Shown here: positions 1 to 7,884 of the stretch, one piece after another
How positions within the stretch are numbered: position 1 is the first letter of the stretch
Layout: each line of letters begins with the position of its first letter
Assembly (NCBI GenBank): GCA_017438635.1
Contig: JAFRUZ010000010.1
Span: 1-44,087, forward strand
Length of the DNA stretch: 44,087 nucleotides
Reading direction: 5' to 3'
Source: Bacilli bacterium
GTDB taxonomy: Bacteria > Bacillota_I > Bacilli_A > RF39 > UBA660
Made by a program: the position numbers and the translations under genes
Notes under the pieces: model-generated
Seen by the model: only the letters and a program-made list of their open reading frames with translations
What the model was told of the DNA's origin: nothing
The model's database searches: none

Positions 1-739
1 CTACTTGTTCTTCAGGTTCTGGTATTATTTGTGTTGCAACTACTTCTTCCTCTTTTTCTTTTTCTTCTTCTGTTTCTTCTTGTGTATCTTCTAAATCTTG
101 TTGTTCTTCTTCAATTATTTCTTCAGGTTCTTGTTCTTCATCTTTACCATCATCTAGAATAGCCTTACTTAGTTCTTCTTGAAGGTTTATATTATCTTTT
201 GTTATTGTATCTTCAAATAAGTCGTTAAGTAATCTTGCTTCTTCACTCCTTGAATACTTTTTAGTTTTTTTAACTTTTTTAGGAGCTTCTTTTTCATATA
301 TATCATCTATTAATGATTTTAGATCTTCTTTTTTCATGTTTTCATTTTCAAGTTGTCCTACATCTAGTTTTGATAGGATGTTATATTCTGTGTTTATTAG
401 TCTTTTCTTTTCTGAATCTTCGAATAGTTGATTTTTACGAGCCATGCTAAGTATTTCATTAATGTCATAAACCCTATCTTCTTTTGCTTCTACATATTCT
501 TGAGTATCGTCACTAACTTCACTACTTTTTGGCAGTATTTTATTTAATTCTCTTTGTTTTTGAAAATCTTCTCTTGATGTTCTACCACTTTTAGTAGGAT
601 TTAGTTCTACTGCATTATCTACGTCTATATCAACGTAGTCAATATTCATGTTTCCTACTTCAGAATATAGCTTTTCATTTTTTGTTGTTCTTTTTTTTAC
701 GCTTGTGTCAACATCATATTTTTCCATTCTTGCTTTCAT
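1..739 (-). CDS. acidic coiled-coil-like cytoplasmic protein (5' part, runs off left edge)
   Basis: An open frame of 246 codons without a stop starts at 739 and leaves the window at base 1, so only the N-terminal part is visible. The start ATG follows an AGGGTGA ribosome site. The protein begins MKARMEKYDVD and has no signal peptide or membrane segment in the visible part. Residues 1-200 are mixed and highly charged; roughly the last 60 visible residues are a Glu-rich low-complexity stretch (long E/K/Q runs). I do not recognise a family. It is transcribed divergently from the ferredoxin gene. It could be a scaffold or division-associated protein whose acidic linker leads to a further domain outside the window, but that is speculation. 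Confidence 0.8.
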   Translation of the reverse strand, partial: MKARMEKYDVDTSVKKRTTKNEKLYSEVGNMNIDYVDIDVDNAVELNPTKSGRTSREDFQKQRELNKILPKSSEVSDDTQEYVEAKEDRVYDINEILSMARKNQLFEDSEKKRLINTEYNILSKLDVGQLENENMKKEDLKSLIDDIYEKEAPKKVKKTKKYSRSEEARLLNDLFEDTITKDNINLQEELSKAILDDGKDEEQEPEEIIEEEQQDLEDTQEETEEEKEKEEEVVATQIIPEPEEQV

Positions 740-765
740 ACAAATCACCCTATCGTACTATAAAA

Positions 766-771
766 ATTATA
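766..771 (-). promoter_or_regulatory. extended -10 promoter of the acidic protein gene
   Basis: TATAAT on the minus strand is preceded by TGA (TGnTATAAT, extended -10), 27 nt upstream of the start codon at 739. No convincing -35 is seen. Confidence 0.5.
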
Positions 772-818
772 TCATATATATTTTGAAAAGAAAACTTTAA
801 TTTTTTTTAATTTTACGT

Positions 819-836
819 TATAATGTAAATAGGAGG
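819..836 (+). promoter_or_regulatory. ferredoxin -10 box and ribosome binding site
   Basis: TATAAT at 819-824 is followed by AGGAGG at 831-836, eight bases before the ATG at 845. The -35 region (TTTAAT at 796-801, 17-bp spacer) is weak. The very short leader leaves no room for other regulation. Confidence 0.5.
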
Positions 837-844
837 TATGTGAA

Positions 845-1036
845 ATGAAAGCAAAAGTTTTAGATAATTTATGTATTGGATGCGGAGCATGTGCTTCTCT
901 TGTTCCTGAAGAATTTGATTTTAACGATGATGGTTATGCATATGCTTTAAATGAACAAGTAAAAGAAGAAAACAAAGAACTTGTAGAAGAAGCAAAAGGT
1001 AATTGCCCTACTGGTGCTATTACTGTAGAAGAATAA
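845..1036 (+). CDS. fer: ferredoxin, single [4Fe-4S] cluster
   Basis: A 63-residue acidic protein that carries electrons between redox enzymes in the cytoplasm. The cluster ligands are visible as C-I-G-C-G-A-C (Cys11, Cys14, Cys17) and a fourth Cys in N-C-P-T-G-A near residue 53. This is the one-cluster arrangement of Bacillus-type ferredoxins rather than the 2x[4Fe-4S] clostridial type. The length is normal for the family. It is monocistronic: its own -10 and AGGAGG lie upstream and two hairpin terminators follow. No partner redox enzyme is encoded nearby, so its electron partner cannot be guessed from context. Confidence 0.93.
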   Translation: MKAKVLDNLCIGCGACASLVPEEFDFNDDGYAYALNEQVKEENKELVEEAKGNCPTGAITVEE

Positions 1037-1041
1037 AAAGG

Positions 1042-1064
1042 CTTATCGAAAGATAAGTTTTTTT
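1042..1064 (+). terminator. ferredoxin terminator
   Basis: Stem CTTATC, loop GAAA, stem GATAAG, followed by seven T residues, directly after the ferredoxin stop codon. Confidence 0.85.
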
Positions 1065-1071
1065 GTACAAT

Positions 1072-1096
1072 AAAAGGACTCTTTATAAGTCCTTTT
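1072..1096. terminator. bidirectional terminator between convergent genes
   Basis: AAAAGGACT, a 7-nt loop, then AGTCCTTTT. T-tracts on both strands mean it can end both the ferredoxin transcript and the leftward TasA-like unit whose stop is at 1101. Confidence 0.85.
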
Positions 1097-1100
1097 TTTA

Positions 1101-1823
1101 TTATGATAATACTTGAGTAGCTCCGATTTTTAATTTAAATGAGAAGCTTCCTCCTGCTTGAGTTGCTGTTTGATCAGTTCCCCAAATTTCACCAGCTGCT
1201 TCACATGTAGATTCAGTAGTATATGTTGTATCACTACATTTACCATTAGTAGTTGATGTAGAATTTGATCCTCCGATTGAAGTTACCCATGATTTAACAG
1301 TATATACTATTGTATGGTTACCTGTTACAGTAGCAGAATCTATCTTGTAACTTGGTACATTTGTCGAATCATATGTACCTGCAGAAGATGCTATACTGCT
1401 TACTAGTACTCCAGCATTTGCTGATGTTCCTGCTAAGTATTGATCTGCACCACTATCTATTGATTTTTTTGCTTGGATTTTTACATTTCCTGTTCCTACA
1501 CCATCAGATGGGGTTGCAGTATCTACATCAGTAAGACCGATATCATAACCCACTGTCATTGTACCAGCCATTGTAGATGTTAATGTACATGTAGCAGTAT
1601 TTCCACTACCTAATGCTATTCCTTCTGCATCTGTTAATGCATGTGTGTTTGTTAAATTGAAATTAGTTTCAGTACAATTCATAGTAACGTAACCAGTAGT
1701 AAGTTTGTTTTCTTTAGTACCTGTAAGATTAGCAGTAAATACGGCATATGATGTTGCTATTATTGCTACTACTAAAAGTAAGACTGAAACAATTGATACT
1801 ATTATAACCTTTTTATTACTCAT
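1101..1823 (-). CDS. secreted TasA/SipW-type protein
   Basis: A 240-residue exported protein. The N-terminus has a hydrophobic segment (about residues 5-26) ending in a likely cleavage site after T-S-Y-A, followed by an F-T-A-N-L-T-G-T segment and a T-G-Y-V-T-M strand. This is the look of the SipW-dependent, TasA/camelysin-like group, whose members form fibres or sit on the surface. The rest is Ser/Thr/Gly-rich beta-type sequence. Near residues 194-213 lies a C-S-D-T-T-Y...T-C-E-A-A-G-x-x-W motif, a small Cys-paired insert that recurs in surface and phage proteins. It is the second gene of a two-gene unit; AAAGGAGGT lies just before its ATG. The dedicated signal peptidase (SipW) is not in this window. 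Family call by pattern only. Confidence 0.75.
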   Translation of the reverse strand: MSNKKVIIVSIVSVLLLVVAIIATSYAVFTANLTGTKENKLTTGYVTMNCTETNFNLTNTHALTDAEGIALGSGNTATCTLTSTMAGTMTVGYDIGLTDVDTATPSDGVGTGNVKIQAKKSIDSGADQYLAGTSANAGVLVSSIASSAGTYDSTNVPSYKIDSATVTGNHTIVYTVKSWVTSIGGSNSTSTTNGKCSDTTYTTESTCEAAGEIWGTDQTATQAGGSFSFKLKIGATQVLS

Positions 1824-1840
1824 CTTAACTACCTCCTTTA

Positions 1841-2497
1841 CTATGATGCCAATTGCCCATTAGCATTTATTTTTAGTTTGTATTGTAAATTTGTACTTGA
1901 AGTCCAACTACTTGCATCTACTGATCCATCAATCCACATCTTCAGTCTGTATTTTTGTGTCTGTGTCGTATTTGCAGTAGTATGGGCATGTGTTAAGTAA
2001 CTTGTCTTATCTACGTCGAATGTAAGTGTTCCTGTATCCCCAGAAGTTATTATATTGTCTACAGTAGTCGGTGCCATTACTTGCGTTTCTGTACTGCCTT
2101 CAAAAGCTACTAAGTAAACTTTAACTTGGCTATCTTGCAGTGCAGTATAACCTGTATCTACTGCGGCTTTTGTAATTGATATTGTATATGTAATATTTCC
2201 AGGTGCACCGCTTGCATATGTAGTAACTGCAAAGTCAAACACTCCAGAACTTCCATCTGCATGTGTTAAAGCCTTTCCTGCAGTATCACCCATAGGTAAA
2301 GCATTTTGAATATTGATAGTGTCTGTTGACTCTAACAAACTCATTGAAACGGTACCCGTAGAAATAGTATTAGTTTGTCCAGTGAATTGCCAATAATAAG
2401 CTGCAACTGATACACCAATTATTGAAGCTATTAGTGCAACTATTCCTATTATGGTAAGTAATTTGTTTTTATTTTTATTTTCTTTTTCCTCGAACAT
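1841..2497 (-). CDS. secreted TasA/SipW-type protein
   Basis: A 218-residue exported protein. I place the start at 2497 (M-F-E-E-K-E-N) because AGGAGGT stands 7-8 bases upstream; a longer frame to 2527 lacks a good ribosome site. A Lys/Asn-rich n-region is followed by a hydrophobic helix (about residues 13-35) ending G-V-S-V-A-A-Y-Y-W, then Q-F-T-G-Q-T-N and T-G-T-V-S-M-S-L, the same post-signal layout as its downstream neighbour. The body is a predicted all-beta domain with no catalytic motif. It is separated from the downstream paralogue by only 17 bp, so the two are cotranscribed and may co-assemble. No C-terminal anchor is present. Confidence 0.75.
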   Translation of the reverse strand: MFEEKENKNKNKLLTIIGIVALIASIIGVSVAAYYWQFTGQTNTISTGTVSMSLLESTDTINIQNALPMGDTAGKALTHADGSSGVFDFAVTTYASGAPGNITYTISITKAAVDTGYTALQDSQVKVYLVAFEGSTETQVMAPTTVDNIITSGDTGTLTFDVDKTSYLTHAHTTANTTQTQKYRLKMWIDGSVDASSWTSSTNLQYKLKINANGQLAS

Positions 2498-2532
2498 CTT
2501 ATACCTCCTATGATATAAATTTATCATAAAAC

Positions 2533-2559
2533 AAGAAAAAAGTAAAACACTTTTTTCTT
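2533..2559 (-). terminator. probable polC terminator
   Basis: AAGAAAAAAGT, 5-nt loop, ACTTTTTTCTT, followed on the minus strand by TGTTTTA. The stem is AT-rich and therefore weak, but it lies 25 bases after the polC stop. Confidence 0.5.
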
Positions 2560-2584
2560 ATTTCAACAACTTTTTACATAAAAT

Positions 2585-5500
2585 TTAAAATAATGACAAT
2601 TGACTTGACTCAGGTAGATCTTTTAAGATTCCCATTATTCTCATTTTTTCTACTAGTGTTGAAGAAACTTTGCATCTTTTACTAAAGTCTTCAATACTAA
2701 TGAAATCCTTTTTATTTCTTTCTATTACTATATTACTTGCTACAGTATCTCCAAGACCATCAATTGCTCTAAATGGTGGAATTAATGTATCACCATCTAT
2801 TACAAAGTTTTTAGAATCACTTTTTTCTAGATTTACTGGCCCAAATTTAAATCCTCTGGCAGTCATTTCTAAAGCTATTTCAAGAGTTGTAATTAGATCT
2901 TGTTCTTTTACTGATAAACCAAATTTTTTAAGTCTTAATTCATTTAATCTTTCTTTGATTTTGTTATAGCCTAGTTCCATAGTTTCTAGATCAAAAGAGA
3001 AACATTTTATAGAGAAGAAGCATGCATAGTATTCAATTGCTCTATTGATTTTATACCATGCTATTCTCCATGCTGCTGATATATAAGCTGTTGCATGTGC
3101 CTTTGGGAACATGTATTTTATTTTGTCACAAGAGTCTATATACCAATCTGGAATATTATTATCTTTTAATAGTTTTTTATACTCTGTCCATTTTTCTTTT
3201 TCTTTTCTTTGTTTTCCTTTACGAACAAGTTCCATTATCTTAAAAGCATCAAGTGGTTCTATACCGTGGTTTGATAAGTAAACCATAATATCATCACGAC
3301 AACCAATTGTTTCTCTAAATGGGCATATATTGTTTCTAACTAATTCTTGAGCATTGCCATTCCATACATCTGTACCATGTGAAAGTCCTGATATTTTAAC
3401 AAGTTCTGCAAAAGTTGTAGGTTTTGTTTCAAGAACTATTCCTATAACAAATCTAGTAAACTCTGGAAGTCCAAGGCACCCTACTTCACAGTCTATTTGT
3501 TCTGGTTTTACTCCAAGTGCTTTAGTAGATGTAAATAAGCTCATTACTTCTTTGTCATCCATTGGTATTGTCTCTGGATTTATACCAGTAAGTTCATGAA
3601 TCATTTTAAATATTGTAGGATTATCGTGTCCTAGTATATCTAGTTTTAATAGACAGTCTTCAATATCGTGATAGTTAAAGTGTGTTGTGGCCCATTCAGC
3701 ATTTATATCATCTGCGGGATATTGGTATGGAGTAAAATCAAATATTTCTTTATAATCTGGAACTACTACAATACCACCTGGGTGTTGTCCTGTCGTTCTC
3801 TTTACTCCTGTTACTCCTCTTGCTAAACGTTCTATTTCAAGAGACCTGATTCCTTCAATTCCTCTATCTTCATAATAACCTTTTACAAAACCAAAAGCTG
3901 TTTTATCCGCTACTGTACCTATTGTTCCGGCACGGTATACATGGTCTTCTCCGAAGAGAACTTTTGTATAATCATGTGCTCTTGCTTGATAATCTCCTGA
4001 GAAATTTAAATCAATATCTGGTACTTTGTCAGCATTAAATCCTAAGAATGTCGCAAACGGCATGTCTTGACCTTCTTTATTCATCATAGTTCCGCATTCG
4101 CATTTTTTATCTGGAAGGTCGTAACCACTTGGATAATCTTTACCAAATGGCTTACCATCATCGTAATAAAATATACTCTTTTTACAATTTGGGCATACAT
4201 AGTGAGCAGGAAGTGGATTAACTTCACTTATACCTAACATTGTTGCTACAAATGAAGATCCTACGGAACCACGAGAACCTACGACATATCCATCTTCATT
4301 ACTTTTCCATACTAGTTTTTGAGCAATTAAATATATTGAATCAAATCCACCATTAATAATACCAGTAAGTTCTGATTCTAGACGCTCTTCTACTTCTTTT
4401 GGAAGTGGGTCCCCATATATAGAATGAGCTTTTTCATAACATATATCTCTTATCGTTTGTTCGCTGTTTTCAAACTTTGGAGAAAATGGTATTCCTTTAG
4501 TGTCAGGAATTATTTCAAATTCTTCTATTTGATCAGCTATTTTATTTGTATTTTCTACTACTATTTCTTTAGCAAGTTTTATCCCTAAGAATGCAAAATC
4601 ATTTAACATTTCAGTAGTTGTTCTAAAATGCATTGATGGAATACTTTTTATACTTTTTCTATTTAAAGGATGTCTTCCACCACCAGGTACTTTTTGATTA
4701 ACTATTATTTCTCGATAGATTTTATCTTCCCTATCTAGATGATGTACATCACCTGTTGCTACTACTATTTTATCTTTTTCTTTTGCTACTGATATTATTT
4801 TTTTAATGTTATCTTCTATTTCAGTAATACTGTTGAAATCAGATAAGTCAATTAGATGTGAATATACTTCAGGTGGTTGCACTTCTATATAGTCATAGAA
4901 ATTCATTAAATCACTTAATTCTTCTTCACTCTTAGAACGCGCTAAAGTAAATATTTCTCCGTTTGCACAAGAACTGCTTATTAATAGTCCTTCTCTATGT
5001 TTTTCTACTTCACTTCTAAGTATTCTTGGCGTTTTATATAAATACTTTGTATTAGCATAACTTACTAACTTAAATAAATTTTTTAACCCTACACTATTCT
5101 TTACAAGTAGTGTTATATGATATAATTCTCCAAATTTATGGATTTCATCTTTACTTACTAAACTACTTATTTCAGATGCTTTTTCTATTTTTCTCGTTTT
5201 TAGTTTTAAAAGCATTTGATGAAATATCTTTGCTGTTGCATCTGCATCATAATCTGCTCTATGGTGTCCTTCTTCATCAAATTCTATATTGTATCTTTTA
5301 ACTAGTGCAGATAAAGAATGTCTTGCTGCTTCTGGTTCTAATGCTCTAGATATTTGAAGTGTATCAAGAAGCATATTTGTGTATGTTCCTAAATTATACT
5401 TTTGATAAGCCATTTCTAGGAATGAAGCATCAAATTTAGCATTATGAGCTACCATTGGTAAATCTCCAACCCATTTTATAAACTCTTTTATTACTGTTTC

Positions 5501-6931
5501 TTCATCTGGACAATCTTTTAGCATTTCATCTGTAATATGAGTCAAATTCACAATGTGTTTTTCAAGTTTTTTCCCCGGGTTTACTAGTCTATCAAACGTA
5601 TCTATTATTTTACCATCTTTTAGTTTTACTGCTCCTACTTCAATGATTGAATCTCCACCACCTGCATTAAATCCAGTAGTTTCAAAGTCAAATACTACAT
5701 ATGTATTCTCTAATAGATTTGAATCATCTTCTCTTAAAATTAAATCTAAATCATCATCAATCATTGCCAGTTCTACACCAAAAAGAACTTTTATATCTTT
5801 CTTAAACTTGGCAGCTGCTGGGAATGTCTGAATTGCGTTATGATCAGTAATTGCTATGGCTTTATGACCCCATTTGATTGCTCTTTTTATTAAGTTACTT
5901 ACTGGCATTACTCCATCCATTTGACTCATGTTTGTATGAGTATGTAACTCTACTCTTTTCTCTTCTTCTTCATCTTTTAAACTGTTATCTTCTTTTTCTA
6001 TTATTTCGATAGTTCTAGCATTAATTATTAGATCATTGTAAAATGAATTATTTTTGACATAACCACTTACTTTAATCCACATTTTATCTTTAAACTTTGA
6101 TAACAGTTCATCGTATGCTTCTTCTGTACTTGCATATACCCTAACATACATACTAGTAGTAAAATCTGTTACTTTTAATGTTAGAGATTTATATTCTCTT
6201 TTGTTAGCAGGTACTACTTCAAAAATTTGTACCTCTACATTTACATTATCTACTTCATAACTAATGTCATTTAATTTAGTTATATCCCCTTTTACTTCTC
6301 CGAATAGCTTTCTACTATATCTTTTTTCACCATAATTTGAACTATTTGAAACATTAGATACTTTTAATGGTTCTAGTTTTGGAAGTTTATCTATGTTTTT
6401 TAGTTTCTCATTATCTATTTTTTTAAGAGCTTCTATATCTTGTCTTATTATTTTTTCTTTTTCAGAGTTTAATCTGATATTTGGTAAGGTTTTAAAACCA
6501 TAGTTTTTAAAATAATTATTAATAGTTTCTATTTTTCTTTTAATAGTTATCTCTTCAGACTTATTGTATACTTCGATAAAAAAGTCATCATTTTCACGTA
6601 CTAATCTATCACAGAACATGTTGTAATATAAATTATTATTGTTTATTAATATAAGTATTTGTTTGTAGTATTCTTCAAAAAGAGATAAATCTTCATTTTC
6701 TGTTTTTATATAAAGATTATATTTAAACTTTTTGTCTACAAAAGTATTCAAACACTCTAAAAAAATACTAATGTCATCATAATAAAAATTAGTATTATTT
6801 TTTATATATATATTCCAGGTGTTCTTACTTTCAACTACTACGATTTTTTCGAAAATAGCACTAGAAAAAGAAGAAAATCTATCTTCTGGAAATTTAATTT
6901 TTGTCAGTAGATCTTTTATTCTAGTTTCCAT
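2585..6931 (-). CDS. polC: DNA polymerase III, PolC-type alpha subunit
   Basis: 1448 residues, close to the usual ~1440 for PolC, the main leading-strand replicative polymerase of low-GC Gram-positives. Order of parts: N-terminal region and OB-like domain (about 1-310); PHP domain starting at H-T-H-T-N (near 329); a DnaQ-type proofreading exonuclease inserted in the PHP domain (V-F-D-F-E-T-T-G, near 412); a zinc-binding C-P-N-C...C-E-C element (near 910-945); and the palm active site P-D-I-D-L-N-F (near 971). The start has AAGGGGG four bases upstream. It follows the 281-residue unknown gene with a 9-bp gap, so the two share a transcript. In Bacillus polC sits next to rseP/proS; here rseP is 25 kb away and dnaE is the near neighbour. 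Confidence 0.98.
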   Translation of the reverse strand: METRIKDLLTKIKFPEDRFSSFSSAIFEKIVVVESKNTWNIYIKNNTNFYYDDISIFLECLNTFVDKKFKYNLYIKTENEDLSLFEEYYKQILILINNNNLYYNMFCDRLVRENDDFFIEVYNKSEEITIKRKIETINNYFKNYGFKTLPNIRLNSEKEKIIRQDIEALKKIDNEKLKNIDKLPKLEPLKVSNVSNSSNYGEKRYSRKLFGEVKGDITKLNDISYEVDNVNVEVQIFEVVPANKREYKSLTLKVTDFTTSMYVRVYASTEEAYDELLSKFKDKMWIKVSGYVKNNSFYNDLIINARTIEIIEKEDNSLKDEEEEKRVELHTHTNMSQMDGVMPVSNLIKRAIKWGHKAIAITDHNAIQTFPAAAKFKKDIKVLFGVELAMIDDDLDLILREDDSNLLENTYVVFDFETTGFNAGGGDSIIEVGAVKLKDGKIIDTFDRLVNPGKKLEKHIVNLTHITDEMLKDCPDEETVIKEFIKWVGDLPMVAHNAKFDASFLEMAYQKYNLGTYTNMLLDTLQISRALEPEAARHSLSALVKRYNIEFDEEGHHRADYDADATAKIFHQMLLKLKTRKIEKASEISSLVSKDEIHKFGELYHITLLVKNSVGLKNLFKLVSYANTKYLYKTPRILRSEVEKHREGLLISSSCANGEIFTLARSKSEEELSDLMNFYDYIEVQPPEVYSHLIDLSDFNSITEIEDNIKKIISVAKEKDKIVVATGDVHHLDREDKIYREIIVNQKVPGGGRHPLNRKSIKSIPSMHFRTTTEMLNDFAFLGIKLAKEIVVENTNKIADQIEEFEIIPDTKGIPFSPKFENSEQTIRDICYEKAHSIYGDPLPKEVEERLESELTGIINGGFDSIYLIAQKLVWKSNEDGYVVGSRGSVGSSFVATMLGISEVNPLPAHYVCPNCKKSIFYYDDGKPFGKDYPSGYDLPDKKCECGTMMNKEGQDMPFATFLGFNADKVPDIDLNFSGDYQARAHDYTKVLFGEDHVYRAGTIGTVADKTAFGFVKGYYEDRGIEGIRSLEIERLARGVTGVKRTTGQHPGGIVVVPDYKEIFDFTPYQYPADDINAEWATTHFNYHDIEDCLLKLDILGHDNPTIFKMIHELTGINPETIPMDDKEVMSLFTSTKALGVKPEQIDCEVGCLGLPEFTRFVIGIVLETKPTTFAELVKISGLSHGTDVWNGNAQELVRNNICPFRETIGCRDDIMVYLSNHGIEPLDAFKIMELVRKGKQRKEKEKWTEYKKLLKDNNIPDWYIDSCDKIKYMFPKAHATAYISAAWRIAWYKINRAIEYYACFFSIKCFSFDLETMELGYNKIKERLNELRLKKFGLSVKEQDLITTLEIALEMTARGFKFGPVNLEKSDSKNFVIDGDTLIPPFRAIDGLGDTVASNIVIERNKKDFISIEDFSKRCKVSSTLVEKMRIMGILKDLPESSQLSLF

Positions 6932-6940
6932 AAAGCCCCC

Positions 6941-7786
6941 TTACAGCATTTCAATATTTTCGACTGGTATTAGTTTTGTTTTTAAAATCGTCTTTTTATT
7001 CCTTATTATAAATCCTATAAAAGAATATAAATCAATTGTTTTTAATATTTTTTCATATTTATAGGCATTTTTATCAAAGTATATATTGTCACGCACCATA
7101 TATGTTTCAAAGTCTTCAAGTGGGACTCCTAAATACATAAGCCAGTATGGGTATATTTTTTCTTTTAATTCTCTTAGTTCTTTTTTACCTATATCATATT
7201 TTGATTCTTTACTAATTCTCGTATATAGTTCATTTATTATAGCAAGTTCTGTTACTACATCGACAATTTCTGTTTCATCTGTTTTTAATTTTGACATTTC
7301 GTATCTTATTATTTTATACATTAAATATGATAAGAAATTATCTTTATCACGAGTTGTTATTTTTTTACCTATTGTTATTATTTTTGAATTAAAATCTGTT
7401 TCTACGACATTTAAACTTGGATGTACTACACAGATTTTATACTCTTTTTTTACATCAAATTTAAGAATTGAAGTTAATTCTTTTGAATACTTCTTTTTAC
7501 TTTGATCCCATATTTCAAGAATACTATTTCTATATCTATTTGTCTCTATCTTTATCCTTTTATATAAAGGTGAATTTTCTACTAAATTATAGATAATATC
7601 ATCATCAGGAATGAAATCGTCTAAAGAGTTTAATATTTCTGCTTTATCAGTGTGTACTAAAGAATACTCTTTTTTGTTAGATGTCCATATTTTTAGTTTT
7701 AAGTTATGAATTTCTTCGCTTACAGCAGATTGATAAAGTAGATGCCAAATAAGTAAGTATTTGTTTACGATTATATCAAGTTTCAT
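6941..7786 (-). CDS. conserved-looking unknown protein cotranscribed with polC
   Basis: 281 residues when started at the ATG at 7786, which has AGGGTGG five bases upstream; a GTG nine bases earlier falls inside that ribosome site. No signal peptide. The sequence is Lys/Ile-rich with two features: a central predicted strand (K-I-C-V-V-H-P-S-L-N-V-V) followed by a helix pair (N-F-L-S-Y-L-M-Y-K-I-I-R-Y-E-M, then T-E-L-A-I-I-N-E-L-Y-T-R), and a mildly hydrophobic C-terminus (L-Y-S-F-I-G-F-I-I-R). The helix pair recalls gluzincin metallopeptidases in layout, but no HExxH is present, so at best it would be a degenerate relative. It has its own promoter and leads directly into polC, which suggests a role around replication, or simply shared expression. 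Confidence 0.8.
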   Translation of the reverse strand: MKLDIIVNKYLLIWHLLYQSAVSEEIHNLKLKIWTSNKKEYSLVHTDKAEILNSLDDFIPDDDIIYNLVENSPLYKRIKIETNRYRNSILEIWDQSKKKYSKELTSILKFDVKKEYKICVVHPSLNVVETDFNSKIITIGKKITTRDKDNFLSYLMYKIIRYEMSKLKTDETEIVDVVTELAIINELYTRISKESKYDIGKKELRELKEKIYPYWLMYLGVPLEDFETYMVRDNIYFDKNAYKYEKILKTIDLYSFIGFIIRNKKTILKTKLIPVENIEML

Positions 7787-7804
7787 TATTACCACCCTAC
7801 AAAT

Positions 7805-7834
7805 ATAATAACATAATTAATCAGTACGTAACAA
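7805..7834 (-). promoter_or_regulatory. promoter of the unknown gene-polC unit
   Basis: On the minus strand TTGTTA (7829-7834), an 18-bp spacer, and TATTAT (7805-7810) preceded by TGT (extended -10). It lies 19 bp upstream of the ATG at 7786. Confidence 0.6.
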
Positions 7835-7849
7835 GAAAAAAGAGCATTT

Positions 7850-7880
7850 TAAATAAAAAAAATTACTATTTATTAGTAAT
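7850..7880 (-). terminator. dnaE terminator
   Basis: ATTACTA, 5-nt loop, TAGTAAT (7862-7880), followed on the minus strand by eight T. It begins five bases after the dnaE stop and separates dnaE from the polC unit. Confidence 0.8.
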
Positions 7881-7884
7881 CTTT

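Noticed and set aside
2585-6931. Plus-strand open frames within polC as overlapping genes
   Set aside because: All lie opposite strongly coding polC sequence, with hydrophobic or Ser-rich translation typical of antisense reading in AT-rich DNA.
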